Shown here: positions 16,291 through 24,552 of the stretch, piece by piece
How the letters are laid out: each line of letters opens with the position of its first letter
Position numbering within the stretch: the first letter of the stretch is position 1
Source of the DNA: an uncultured Collinsella sp.
GTDB lineage: Bacteria; Actinomycetota; Coriobacteriia; Coriobacteriales; Coriobacteriaceae
Direction of reading: 5' to 3'
DNA: 53,546 nt
Assembly: GCA_958438955.1 (NCBI GenBank)
Contig: CAUBTS010000001.1
Coordinates: forward strand, 1-53,546
Position numbers and translations under genes: made by a program
Notes under the pieces: generated by a model
Database searches by the model: none
What the model was told of the DNA's origin: nothing
What the model saw: only the letters and a program-made list of their open reading frames with translations

Positions 16291-16538
16291 CGCACGACCT
16301 CCCACATATCGATCACGGTAAAGCCCTCGGTGGGAACGCCTGCCGCGGCAAGCTCGCCGCGTAGCAGTTCCTCATCTGCAGGCAGGGCTTTCCACGCCAG
16401 ACCGCAGCCAGCGGCGACCTCCCCGGGCACGGGAATCGTTCGCCCGGGAAGGCCGCGCTCGATGCACAGGGACTCGCAGCCCATGGCGGCCGCCGTGGTG
16501 GGAAACGTGATGACAAGCGCCGGGCGCTTCTCCCTCAT
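16287..16538 (-). CDS. DUF3343 protein, putative Se/S carrier
   Basis: An 83-aa protein of the DUF3343 family, small proteins that commonly sit beside yedF, selD and class V desulfurases. The N-terminus PALVITFPTTAAAMGCESLC and the GLPGRTIPVPGEVAAGCGLAW segment with its CG pair match the family. The two Cys could carry selenide or persulfide. The ATG at 16538 has TTGGAG upstream; the longer MVGVA- start is less likely. It lies 19 nt after yedF and overlaps the desulfurase start by 4 nt (ATGA). Confidence 0.82.
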   Translation of the reverse strand: MREKRPALVITFPTTAAAMGCESLCIERGLPGRTIPVPGEVAAGCGLAWKALPADEELLRGELAAAGVPTEGFTVIDMWEVVR

Positions 16539-16557
16539 GGCAACTCCAACCAATACG

Positions 16558-17184
16558 CTACGGGCGCACGACGCGCACGGCCTGCTCCATCTTCTCCACG
16601 ATCACGTACATGTTGGTGACCTCGCCCACCGCAAGCTGGTCTTTAATGCCATAGTGGTCCAGGCAGGTGCCGCAGGTAAGGATCTCGACGCCCTGCTCGG
16701 CCAGACCCTTCAGGTCGTCGAGCACCGGTGAGCCCTCGACGGTGAGCTTGGCGCCGCCGTTATAGAACAGCATGGTCGAGGGCAGCTCCTCCTGCTGTGT
16801 CACGGCAAAGATGAAGGCCTTCATGAGCTTGTGGCCCAGCTCGTCGTCGCCGCGGCCCATGCAGTCGGTGTAGACGGAGATGACGAGCTTGCCCTTGCCG
16901 GCGCTGGCATCACAGAAGGCAGCGCCATCCTGCTCGGGATCGGCCACGGCAACGGCGCCAGAGGTCGCCACGGTCACGTGCCACTCGGCGTCAGAAACCT
17001 TCTCGACCGAGGCCGTGCAGCCCTTCTCCTGCGCCATCTTGGAGATGTTCTTGACGGCGGTCTCGTTATCGACCGAGGTCACGACGGTGCCCTCGCCATC
17101 GAGCTGCTTCAGAGCTTTGAGCGTCTTGACGACGGGCAGCGGGCAGGCATCGCCCATGGCATTGACTTCAATCTTGGTAGACAT
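16558..17184 (-). CDS. yedF: Selenium metabolism protein YedF (TusA-like + DsrE-like)
   Basis: A 208-aa protein in two parts. Residues 1-75 are TusA-like with the Cys motif GDACPLPVVKTLKALK. Residues ~105-208 are DsrE/F-like, with VYTDCMGRGDDELG and ILTCGTCLDHYGI. This domain pair defines the YedF selenium-metabolism family, which is found with selD. It probably relays selenium or sulfur between the desulfurase and SelD. The start has AAAGGA upstream. It lies 57 nt after selD. The chemistry of YedF has not been settled, as far as I know. Confidence 0.9.
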   Translation of the reverse strand: MSTKIEVNAMGDACPLPVVKTLKALKQLDGEGTVVTSVDNETAVKNISKMAQEKGCTASVEKVSDAEWHVTVATSGAVAVADPEQDGAAFCDASAGKGKLVISVYTDCMGRGDDELGHKLMKAFIFAVTQQEELPSTMLFYNGGAKLTVEGSPVLDDLKGLAEQGVEILTCGTCLDHYGIKDQLAVGEVTNMYVIVEKMEQAVRVVRP

Positions 17185-17241
17185 ATTTTTTCCTTTCGAA
17201 TAAATCGTTTTAGAACTGTACATAGCTCAATAAACGTGTCG

Positions 17242-18291
17242 TTAACGGACAACGTGGACGGCAGGACCGTCCGGCACCGGCTCGCACACGCGGCCGATTG
17301 TGGCGGCAACACGCCCCTCGGCATGCAGACGGCACGCAAGCTCATCCACATCGGCAGCAGGCGCCGCGATAAGCAGGCCACCAGACGTCTGTGGATCGTA
17401 CAGCGCGTCGAGCATACCTGGCTCCAGGTCCTCGTCGGCAGCCACGCGCGGGCCAAAGAAGTCCTGGTTGCGATAGGAGCCCGCGGGGATAATGCCCAGA
17501 CGCGCCATGTCGAGCACCTGATCAAAGAGTGGCACCGCTCCCGAGGCAAGCTCAACCTGCACGCCCGAGCCCTCGGCCATCTCGCACGCATGCCCGATCA
17601 GACCAAAGCCCGTAATGTCGGTGCAGCCGTGAAGCTCAAGTCCCTCGGCCAGACGAATCGGCGCCTCGTTGAGGGTGCACATCGAGTCAAACATGACTGC
17701 GGCCTCGTCTTGCTCGATGAGCTCGCCCTTAATGGCCGTGGTGATGATGCCCGAGCCGATCGCCTTGGTCAGCAGCAGAACATCGCCCACGCGTGCGCCG
17801 CTGTTGGCGAGCATGCGGTCGAGCGCGACAAAACCACTCACGGACAGGCCGTACTTGGGCTCGTCATCGTTGATGGTATGGCCGCCCGCGATGGAGCAAC
17901 CCGCCTCGACGCACTTGTCGGCGCCGCCCGCCAGAATCTGGCCGGCGACCTCGATGCCCAGGCAGCTCGGGATGCACAGCAAGTTCATGGCATGGCTCGG
18001 CCGCCCGCCCATGGCGTAGATGTCCGACAGCGAGTTGGCCGCGGCGATCTGGCCAAACAGGAACGGGTCGTCGACCATCGGCGGGAAGAAGTCGATGGAC
18101 TGCACGAGACCAAGGTTCTCCCCTACGCGGAAGACGCTCGCATCGTCGGAGGTATCGAACCCCACGAGCAAGTTGTCGTTATGCACATTGGGTAAATCGC
18201 CCAGGACCTGGGCGAGGGCTCCGGGGGCCAACTTAGCGGCTCAACCGCTCGCGGCCGTCATGGACGTGAGCCTCATGGTGTCCTTAGCCAT
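17242..18291 (-). CDS. selD: Selenophosphate synthase SelD, itself a selenoprotein
   Basis: A 349-aa enzyme that makes selenophosphate from selenide and ATP. The N-terminus reads MRLTSMTAASG-Sec-AAKLAPG with the in-frame UGA at 18241-18243. This is codon 17, equal to Cys17 of E. coli SelD, and Lys20 is kept. GFDTSDDASVF, the DDP loop and GGHTINDDEPKYGLSVSG fit the ATP/Mg site; LYDPQTSGGLL lies near the C-terminus. Read without recoding it looks N-terminally truncated. The start ATG is inside the glycosyltransferase end (8-nt overlap) with GGAAGGGGG upstream. It supplies Se for FdhF and for itself, which makes synthesis autocatalytic. Confidence 0.95.
18197..18215 (-). promoter_or_regulatory. 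SECIS element of selD
   Basis: Twenty-five nt after the selD UGA the mRNA can form a 7-bp perfect stem (UCGCCCA/UGGGCGA) with a GGUCC apical loop. The GGU loop start and a UGA-to-loop distance of 32 nt are within the bacterial SECIS range. Confidence 0.8.
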
Positions 18292-19501
18292 ACGAACCCC
18301 CTTCCAACAAATTAACGACTTTAAGTATACGCCCCAGGCACGCTTCCCAAGAGACCGCCGACGGCTCGAACGTCGAAGGCGGAGCCGCAAGCGCCTGCGC
18401 GATAGCATCTGCCAGTGCGCGCTCAAACAACGGAAGGTCGGCCGCCACGGGCGTGTCGACATCCGTCATACGCGGCGACGCCACCCACGTCACGGGAGCA
18501 CCGGGAAGCATCGCCTCCATCCAGGGACGAACGCCGGGCAAATCGGTCGCCACAACTTTGCAGCCGCACGCGAGGGCCTCGATCGTCACGAGCGGCAAAC
18601 CTTCGTAAAACGAAGGCAGCACAAAGACGTCGGAACTGCGGTAGGCACGCACGAGTTCATCGCTATCCAAGCGCCCCGCCAGCGTCACCGGCACATCCGA
18701 GGCCGCGGTCAAGCGCTCGATACGCGCGTACTCGGCATCGTCCCCGCGGCCGCCCACAAGTACCAAGCCAGATGAGCGGACGCCATCGTCAATCGGCAAT
18801 GACACAGCTCGAACCAGCGACTCGACGCCCTTTTTAAAGCAAATCTTGCCCACGTACACAAGCGATCCCGGCTGCCTCGCCACGCTTGCGTCGCGGCAGA
18901 AGACGCGATGGTCGTAGCCCGTCCCAATCACGTGGATGCGATCGGCATCGACGCCGCACACCAGGCCAATCTGCTCAGCCTGCTCAGCGTGGAGCGCAAA
19001 GACGGCATCGAGCCGACGAACCGCACTTACGATGCGATCGCGCTCGAGCGCATGCGAACGCAGCTGGCGCAGGTCGGTCGAATGGCACACGGCAACAACC
19101 GGCACGCCCCGGACGCACTCGCGCGCCAATGCGGTCACAAGATACAGGTGATGGCAGAGCACCAGATCGGGCCGAAACTCAGCCACCGCCCGATCGATTG
19201 CAGCAGCAAATGCCCGCTCAAATGCCTTGAGCATCGAAGGCGTCAGGTCACGATAGCGCGTGGAGGGATAGGGCATGACATCGGACATACCGCAGATGGG
19301 AAACGGCAGCTCGGGCGACTCGAACGGTACGGCAAACACGGCAGCACGCCGGTCCAGCTCGCCTTGGGTATCACCCGGTGCCGCGCCGCAAAGCACGGCG
19401 GCGCGATGCCCCGTCTCGATCTGTTCGCGTACGAGCGCGGCAAGGTAGGTGCCGCTGCCGGTGCTATCTGGTTTTTGCGCCGAGATATTGAGGATGCGCA
19501 T
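18284..19501 (-). CDS. GT4-family glycosyltransferase coupled to selD
   Basis: A 405-aa GT-B fold glycosyltransferase. The N-terminal acceptor domain starts MRILNISAQKPDSTGSGTYLA. The C-terminal nucleotide-sugar domain has IHVIGTGYDHRVF near residue 205, YVGKICFKKGVESLVRAV near 225, and the E-x7-E motif in FYEGLPLVTIEALACGCKVVATDLPG near 300. It lies 14 nt after the activase, and its last codons overlap the selD start (ATGGCTAA). The operon context suggests a selenium-related substrate. Selenoneine SenB, a glycosyltransferase-like selenosugar synthase that uses selenophosphate, is a precedent. An unrelated cell-surface role is possible, but no other wall or capsule genes are nearby. Confidence 0.8.
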   Translation of the reverse strand: MRILNISAQKPDSTGSGTYLAALVREQIETGHRAAVLCGAAPGDTQGELDRRAAVFAVPFESPELPFPICGMSDVMPYPSTRYRDLTPSMLKAFERAFAAAIDRAVAEFRPDLVLCHHLYLVTALARECVRGVPVVAVCHSTDLRQLRSHALERDRIVSAVRRLDAVFALHAEQAEQIGLVCGVDADRIHVIGTGYDHRVFCRDASVARQPGSLVYVGKICFKKGVESLVRAVSLPIDDGVRSSGLVLVGGRGDDAEYARIERLTAASDVPVTLAGRLDSDELVRAYRSSDVFVLPSFYEGLPLVTIEALACGCKVVATDLPGVRPWMEAMLPGAPVTWVASPRMTDVDTPVAADLPLFERALADAIAQALAAPPSTFEPSAVSWEACLGRILKVVNLLEGGSYG

Positions 19502-19515
19502 GTCGCGGTACACCC

Positions 19516-20280
19516 CTAGGCCAAGGCGGCGGCGCGGACAGCCGCGCCGATCGCTCCGGCAAAGCGAGCTTGGGGCGAGGTGGTCACCGGCGACCCCAGT
19601 AGCTCGCCCAACCGCTCCACCACGAAGGCGTTCTCGCACAGGCCACCGGTCAGGTAGTACGGGGCGCCCGCGGCCTGCCCGGCCATGGTCGCCACGCGCG
19701 ATACGACACTCTCAATCACACCACGGGCGATGTTCTCGCGCGGCTCACCACGGCCGATCAGGCTGATGACCTCGCTTTCGGCAAACACCGTGCACATGCT
19801 GCTGATCTTGGTGGGTTCGCCGGTGCGGGCGAGGTCCGTCATCTGCTGTTGGGAAATGCCTAGGCGGTCGGCCATGATCTCCAAAAAGCGCCCCGTGCCG
19901 GCGGCGCACTTGTCGTTCATGGCAAACTTGGCCACGCGGCCACTTTTAAGCTGAATGACCTTGGTGTCCTGGCCGCCTACGTCAATCACCGTGCCGTGAT
20001 CGCCAAACAGGCGCACGGCACCGGTGCCGTGGCAGGTAATCTCGGTCACAACCTTGTGCGCATAGGGCACGGCGACACGGCCGTAGCCAGTCGCGATCAC
20101 GCGCACGTCGTCGGCAGCCACGTCGTAGCCAGCCGCTGCCAGTGCCTCGCGCAGCCGCTCGGAAGCATCGACCGAGGAGAACCCGGTTGGCTGCACGCAC
20201 GTCCACGCCACCGAACCCTCCCCGTCGACCACAGCAGCCTTAGCCGCCGTAGACCCGATATCGATCCCGATCCCTATCAT
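19516..20280 (-). CDS. 2-hydroxyacyl-CoA dehydratase-type activase (HgdC/BadF family)
   Basis: A 254-aa ASKHA-fold ATPase. The phosphate loop IGIDIGSTAAKAA starts at residue 4 and VIDVGGQDTKVI lies near 98. The two cysteines that hold the bridging 4Fe-4S cluster are in NDKCAAGTGRF near 127 and MCTVFAESE near 164. The family injects low-potential electrons, driven by ATP, into the two-cluster reductase or dehydratase partner. Here the partners are the two genes just upstream. It lies 14 nt before the glycosyltransferase gene. It is close to the usual family length and all key residues are present. Confidence 0.9.
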   Translation of the reverse strand: MIGIGIDIGSTAAKAAVVDGEGSVAWTCVQPTGFSSVDASERLREALAAAGYDVAADDVRVIATGYGRVAVPYAHKVVTEITCHGTGAVRLFGDHGTVIDVGGQDTKVIQLKSGRVAKFAMNDKCAAGTGRFLEIMADRLGISQQQMTDLARTGEPTKISSMCTVFAESEVISLIGRGEPRENIARGVIESVVSRVATMAGQAAGAPYYLTGGLCENAFVVERLGELLGSPVTTSPQARFAGAIGAAVRAAALA

Positions 20281-20342
20281 GGCTCTCTCCCAATCTAAAC
20301 ATCAAAGACAGTGGCACGTTCAGGCACCTTAGCTCTAGGTTT

Positions 20343-20434
20343 CTCAGGTGCCGGAGATTGCCCCGAAAGAGGAGCGCAGCGTACTTTGGGTACGCAAGCG
20401 ACGGTTTGAGGAGCAAGATCCGGTGCCTGAGGAA
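20343..20434. repeat. Two-tier structured element, copy 1
   Basis: A ~92-bp inverted element in the 155-bp gap before the activase. The outer arms (CTCAGGTGCCGGA / TCCGGTGCCTGAG) pair over 13 positions with two adjacent G-U pairs. A weaker UUGC/GCAA middle stem and an inner hairpin GCGTAC-TTTGG-GTACGC follow. The inner strands match copies at 21649 and 37219. Confidence 0.85.
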
Positions 20435-20435
20435 G

Positions 20436-21599
20436 CTAGAGGGTTTCGATGAAGGCGGCGATGCGGGTCTCGATCTGGCCCATGTCGCCGTTGCTGTAGT
20501 CGGTCTCGATCTTCATGTACGGAATACCCGCGCCCTCGACAGCCTCCTGCATGCGCGCACTCTCCACGTTAAAGGTGTGGCAGGCCTGTAGCACGCTCTC
20601 TACCACGCCATCGACATGATACTTCTCGCACATGGCCAGCGTATTTTCCATACGACCGTCGTTGGGCGTCATGACCGAGCAGTTGATATCCAGGTAGCGA
20701 TCGGCGATGGCGCGCAGAATGTCGGGCGCGTCCGGGTCGATCATCATGGCCGCCGTGCGCTCACCCGAGCAGTCGTCCATGCACACGACCACGCCGCCGT
20801 TGGACTCGATGGTGCGACCGATCTTGTTGATCACGCCGCCCACCGGGCAACCGGTGATCAGAATGCGCTTGGCATCCGCCGCAACCGGGCGCCCGCCCGC
20901 GTCGTAGGCCTCGCGCAGCTTGACGACCTTTTGCTCCAGTTGCTGCGTATAGGCCTCGATATCAAAGCTGAACGTGCCGGCAAACATGGTGCTCATCAGG
21001 TCGATGCCGCTCATGGCCGCCGGCTGGTTGGCCTGCAACGCAAACATCTCGAGCTGGGCCGCACGCAAGCGGTTGCGACGGCGCACGGCGGCGCGCAGGT
21101 CGTCGTCGGTAATCGTGATGCCGTAAAAGCTCTCGAGCTCCTCCTTGAGCAGGCGGCACTCCTCGTACCAGCCTTCACGCTCGTAGGCGCGATCGCGGCC
21201 CTGCGGAAGATGCAGAATGTGCGTGCGCTTGAGCTCGTTGAGCAGCTCGTACATCTTCTTCTTGCCGTCGCAGGTGGTCTCACCGATGATCATGTCGCTA
21301 AAGTACGTAAACGGGCACTTTTGCGAATAGGCAAAACCGTAGGTCGACTTGATGAGCGGACACAGATTTGCCGGCAGCACCTTCTCGGCCTCGGGAATCA
21401 CCTCATCGGACGTACCGCACAGAGCCACACTTGCAGCGCCCGCGGCATCGATAATCTCGAGCGGCGTATAACTGCACAAAAAGCCGACCAGGCGATTACC
21501 CGCCTGCTTATAATCCTTGACGCGAATAAACGCCGCCTTGCGCTGCTCGTTGAACTCCTCAAACGTGGACGGCAACGGCTGCTCAATATATTCCGACAT
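20436..21599 (-). CDS. 2-hydroxyacyl-CoA dehydratase family (double-cubane) protein A
   Basis: A 387-aa protein of the HgdB/BcrC/FldC superfamily. Cysteine sites include FLCSYTPLEIIDAAG near residue 41, NLCPLIKSTYGFAYSQKCPF near 80-95, and GETTCDGKKKMYELL near 107. ITGCPVGGVINKIGR and DDCSGER lie in the C-terminal domain. Single-subunit members at this length, coded with an activase, include double-cubane-cluster proteins that reduce small molecules. The start at 21599 has AAGGAG upstream; a longer reading to 21959 runs through a structured repeat. It is 30-40 percent alike by eye to its upstream neighbour, so the pair arose by duplication or works as a heterodimer. Confidence 0.85.
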   Translation of the reverse strand: MSEYIEQPLPSTFEEFNEQRKAAFIRVKDYKQAGNRLVGFLCSYTPLEIIDAAGAASVALCGTSDEVIPEAEKVLPANLCPLIKSTYGFAYSQKCPFTYFSDMIIGETTCDGKKKMYELLNELKRTHILHLPQGRDRAYEREGWYEECRLLKEELESFYGITITDDDLRAAVRRRNRLRAAQLEMFALQANQPAAMSGIDLMSTMFAGTFSFDIEAYTQQLEQKVVKLREAYDAGGRPVAADAKRILITGCPVGGVINKIGRTIESNGGVVVCMDDCSGERTAAMMIDPDAPDILRAIADRYLDINCSVMTPNDGRMENTLAMCEKYHVDGVVESVLQACHTFNVESARMQEAVEGAGIPYMKIETDYSNGDMGQIETRIAAFIETL

Positions 21600-21648
21600 A
21601 TAACTCCTTAACAAACCTTTTAACCAACCAAGGAAACGGCTTTCCCAG

Positions 21649-21737
21649 GTGCCCGAGGTTGCCGTGAAAAAGGAGCGCCGCGTACTTTGGTACGCAAGCG
21701 ACGGTTTGAACGGCAAGATCGGGTGCCTGGGGAAGCC
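21649..21737. repeat. Two-tier structured element, copy 2
   Basis: An ~89-bp inverted element in the 154-bp gap between the two dehydratase genes. Outer arms CCCAGGTGCCCGA / TCGGGTGCCTGGG pair over 13 positions with the same tandem G-U pairs as copy 1. The middle stem is TTGCCGT/ACGGCAA-like and the inner hairpin is GCGTAC-TTTG-GTACGC. Confidence 0.85.
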
Positions 21738-21753
21738 GCCGGGACGAATAGTC

Positions 21754-23037
21754 CTAAATGGTTTCCAAGAAAGCCTCAATCCTGGTTTGCAGCTGGCCTG
21801 CGTCCTCGCCGGCGTAGTCGGTGGTGATATGCATAAACGGAATGCCCGCCTCCTCGGCGGCCTTCTCCACGGCAAACGACTCCATCTCGTAGAGCGTGCA
21901 GAACTGCAGGGCCACGTCGACGATGCCGTCGGCATGCAGGTCCTTGGCCATCTGGACAATGTCCTTCATACGCTGGTCGTTGGGCGTAAAGACAGCACAG
22001 TTGATCTTAAAGTAGCGCTCGGCGATGGCATCAAGCATCTCGTCGACCGTCTCGCCGGACTCGTCGACCAGGTCCTTGTAGTAGCGCGAGCCCGTGCAGG
22101 ACTCCTCGCCCACCACGACGCCGCCGGCCTTCTCGATGAGGTTGAAAAGCTTCCAGTTGGGCACAGCCATGGGCGTACCGGTGTACAGGATGCGCTTGGT
22201 CCCCTTGGGTGCCACGCCCTCGCCGGCCTCGACACGTTGCTCGCACTCAGCCGCCATATCATTAATGGCGCCGGTCAGACGCGGCGTGTCGTCCATAAAG
22301 GCGGCCTGAACGGTCAGCAGGCTGTCCAGACCGCTGATGGGCGCTGGGTCGGCAGTGCGCGTGGCAGCGAGGCGCTGCAGGGCGCGACGCTTCTCATTGA
22401 CGGCGTGGATGGCGGCCTTCAGACGCTCAGGCGTAATCGTGACGCCGCACTCTTCCTCGATCTTGGCGGCGAGCTTCTTGACTTCGGCCTTCCAGGTCAC
22501 GAGCGTCGACTCGTCGTGCACGTTGGGAATATCCATGACGTACATGTTCTTTTGCGTGGCAAAGAACTCGTAGGCTTTCTTCTTACCGTCGCAGGTGTTC
22601 TCGCCTACCACCAGGTCACTCGACTCAATGTAGGGGCAGACCTCGCCCAGCTTAAAGCCGGCAAAGCTCTTGATAAGCGGGCAGGTGTTGCGCGGCAGGT
22701 GCTCCTCGACCTTATCGGTTGCCCAATCGGCACCCGAGCACAGGCCAACGGGAATGCCGTCACAGGCAAGCACGATCTCCTCGGACACGTACACGCAGAA
22801 CGAGCCGACGATCTTGGTGGCCTCGCCGGCCTCCTTCTTGTCGAGCATCTCCTTAATGCGGCCGCTATGAATGTTGGTGGCCACAAAGTCCAGGTAGGAC
22901 GTGGACTTGGGACGGTTGTTCTGCGACAGGAACATGTCCCCGTACATCTGGCCCACGGCGCCCAGCAGCATATCGTGGTCGGCAAGATTCATGCCGAGGC
23001 TCTCCCACATCGGATGGAAATCGAATTCTTCAGCCAT
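21754..23037 (-). CDS. 2-hydroxyacyl-CoA dehydratase family (double-cubane) protein B
   Basis: A 427-aa member of the same family as the next gene. Cysteine sites are in SFCVYVSEEIVLACDG near residue 87, RNTCPLIKSFAGFKLGEVCPY near 123-140, and GENTCDGKKKAYEFF near 153. GTPMAVPNWKLFNLI and EESCTGSRYYKDL lie in the C-terminal domain. It is the first protein gene of the selenium operon after a 440-bp leader. Ribosome site GAGAGGGGAA. The substrate is unknown: neither CoA-transferase nor acyl-CoA genes are nearby, which argues against a fermentative amino-acid pathway and for a reductase role tied to selenium or sulfur. Confidence 0.85.
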   Translation of the reverse strand: MAEEFDFHPMWESLGMNLADHDMLLGAVGQMYGDMFLSQNNRPKSTSYLDFVATNIHSGRIKEMLDKKEAGEATKIVGSFCVYVSEEIVLACDGIPVGLCSGADWATDKVEEHLPRNTCPLIKSFAGFKLGEVCPYIESSDLVVGENTCDGKKKAYEFFATQKNMYVMDIPNVHDESTLVTWKAEVKKLAAKIEEECGVTITPERLKAAIHAVNEKRRALQRLAATRTADPAPISGLDSLLTVQAAFMDDTPRLTGAINDMAAECEQRVEAGEGVAPKGTKRILYTGTPMAVPNWKLFNLIEKAGGVVVGEESCTGSRYYKDLVDESGETVDEMLDAIAERYFKINCAVFTPNDQRMKDIVQMAKDLHADGIVDVALQFCTLYEMESFAVEKAAEEAGIPFMHITTDYAGEDAGQLQTRIEAFLETI

Positions 23038-23196
23038 GACGGTTCCCCTCTCGAACCAAAAACGGATTACAGCGGTATCGATGCACGACGGACGGCGATT
23101 GCCCGGCCGTGCTCAAACCCGGAATTTTAGGGAACCTGCTTTGCGGTCGATTATTTAGTTGTGCGTCGTCTCTCCCGGAGCCGTGAACATACCTGC

Positions 23197-23265
23197 TCAT
23201 ATGCGACTCCGAACCATATAGAGGGCGCGCGCGGCAACGCGACGCGAATATGTCTTCTGCGGCAT
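23197..23265 (-). CDS. Possible 22-aa Arg-rich leader peptide (uORF)
   Basis: In the 441-bp stretch between modC and dehydratase B, an ATG with a strong ribosome site (AGGAGGG, 7 nt spacing) opens a 22-codon frame reading MPQKTYSRRVAARALYMVRS and two more residues, with five Arg. The ribosome site is the 5' arm of a 10-bp perfect stem (23268-23277 with 23221-23230, GAGGGCGCGC), whose 3' arm lies inside the frame. Translation and folding would therefore exclude each other. This could be a leader controlling the selenium operon. It may also be chance. Confidence 0.35.
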   Translation of the reverse strand: MPQKTYSRRVAARALYMVRSRI

Positions 23266-23478
23266 CGGCGCGCCCTCCTTTTCTCGTCGAAGATAACTAT
23301 ATCAACGGTCGTCGTCCAAACGAACACCGCCGACACGCGTACGACAGCGACAGACACCGTCGTTTAATAATTAATTATCTTGTTTGATAAGGTTTTGTCA
23401 TCAATCATTCGGCGAACGGTAGGCCTAAAAGCGATACGGCGGCCGAAGACTGTATCCCCGACCGCATCGCACACCAAA

Positions 23479-24549
23479 CTACCGACAAACCAGGTGAATC
23501 CTGCTCGCATCGAAATGCATGCGCAAGGTCTCCCCCGCTTGCGGCAGCTCCTCCACAGGCACACTCACCTTGTTGACCTTCCACTGCAGGCGCGTCGGCG
23601 CATCGGCACGCGGCACATCCAGTAGCACCAAGCGCTCAAAACGCGAATCGCTCACGCGGGCCACGTGCAGATCGTAGCTGTTGCGACCACGCTCGGCACG
23701 ATTGTCCACATGGAAGTAGCTCGCGCGAATGCCTAGGTGCGCCACGTTATCGGGCACCTCGCGACCAACATTGAAGGTCATGCCCCAGTCCAGGGCTTCA
23801 ACTTCCCGAGGCCCCGTTTTGCGCGCGCGGCTCGTGTTCTTGCAGCCCGTCAGGCGCAGCGCGGCCAGGGTTTGCGGCCGGCGAACCACGTCCTCCACAG
23901 AGCCAATCTCCTCAACATGCCCGTTATGCATCACGCAGATGCGCTCGCACAGACGGCATGCCTCATCAATATCGTGGCTCACGTAGAGTACGGTACGATT
24001 GCAGACGTCGAACAGGTCGAGCATGTTTTGCTCAAGCGCGCTCTTCAGATACGCGTCGAGCGCACTCATGGGCTCATCGAACATAAAGATGCCCGGGTGC
24101 GCCGCTACCATGCGGGCGAGCGCCACGCGCTGCTGCTGTCCGCCTGAGAGGCGTGCGGGATAGCGATCGGCAAAGTCGGCCAGGCCAAAAATGCCCAGGT
24201 AGCGCTCAGCAAGCTTTTTGCGTGCCGCGGCGTCGCCCGCATCTTCAACGCCGGCGCACACATTATCGGCAACCGTCATATTGGGGAACAGCTGATAGTT
24301 TTGGAACAGCAAGGCGCACTTGCGCTCCTGGGGCGACAGGTTAATACCCGCGGCCGAATCAAAGAAAGTCACGCCGTTGACGACGATCTTGCCCTCGTCG
24401 GGCGTCTCAACGCCGGCGATGCAGCGCAAGGTACAGCTCTTGCCGCATCCGGAGGCACCGAGCAGCGCCACGCACTCCTCGCCGGCCTCAAGCTGAATGT
24501 CGAGCGTAAAGCCGGGATAGCGCTTTTTGATATCCAGAACGAGCGACAT
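23479..24549 (-). CDS. modC: Molybdate ABC transporter ATPase ModC
   Basis: A 356-aa ABC ATPase. Walker A is GASGCGKSC near residue 31, the signature ARLSGGQQQRVALAR near 132, Walker B GIFMFDEPMSALD near 153, and the H-loop VSHDIDEAC near 190. The last ~110 residues form a MOP/TOBE-like regulatory region, as in ModC, ending RMHFDASRIHLVCR. It energises molybdate import through ModB. It begins 3 nt after modB. Tungstate or sulfate specificity is possible from the ATPase alone, but modA, mogA and moeA nearby favour molybdate. Confidence 0.88.
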   Translation of the reverse strand: MSLVLDIKKRYPGFTLDIQLEAGEECVALLGASGCGKSCTLRCIAGVETPDEGKIVVNGVTFFDSAAGINLSPQERKCALLFQNYQLFPNMTVADNVCAGVEDAGDAAARKKLAERYLGIFGLADFADRYPARLSGGQQQRVALARMVAAHPGIFMFDEPMSALDAYLKSALEQNMLDLFDVCNRTVLYVSHDIDEACRLCERICVMHNGHVEEIGSVEDVVRRPQTLAALRLTGCKNTSRARKTGPREVEALDWGMTFNVGREVPDNVAHLGIRASYFHVDNRAERGRNSYDLHVARVSDSRFERLVLLDVPRADAPTRLQWKVNKVSVPVEELPQAGETLRMHFDASRIHLVCR

Positions 24550-24552
24550 GGC

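Noticed and set aside
17242..18231. selD as an N-terminally truncated gene starting MAPGALAQ
   Set aside because: The upstream in-frame segment restores the conserved N-terminus across UGA at the Sec/Cys17 site.
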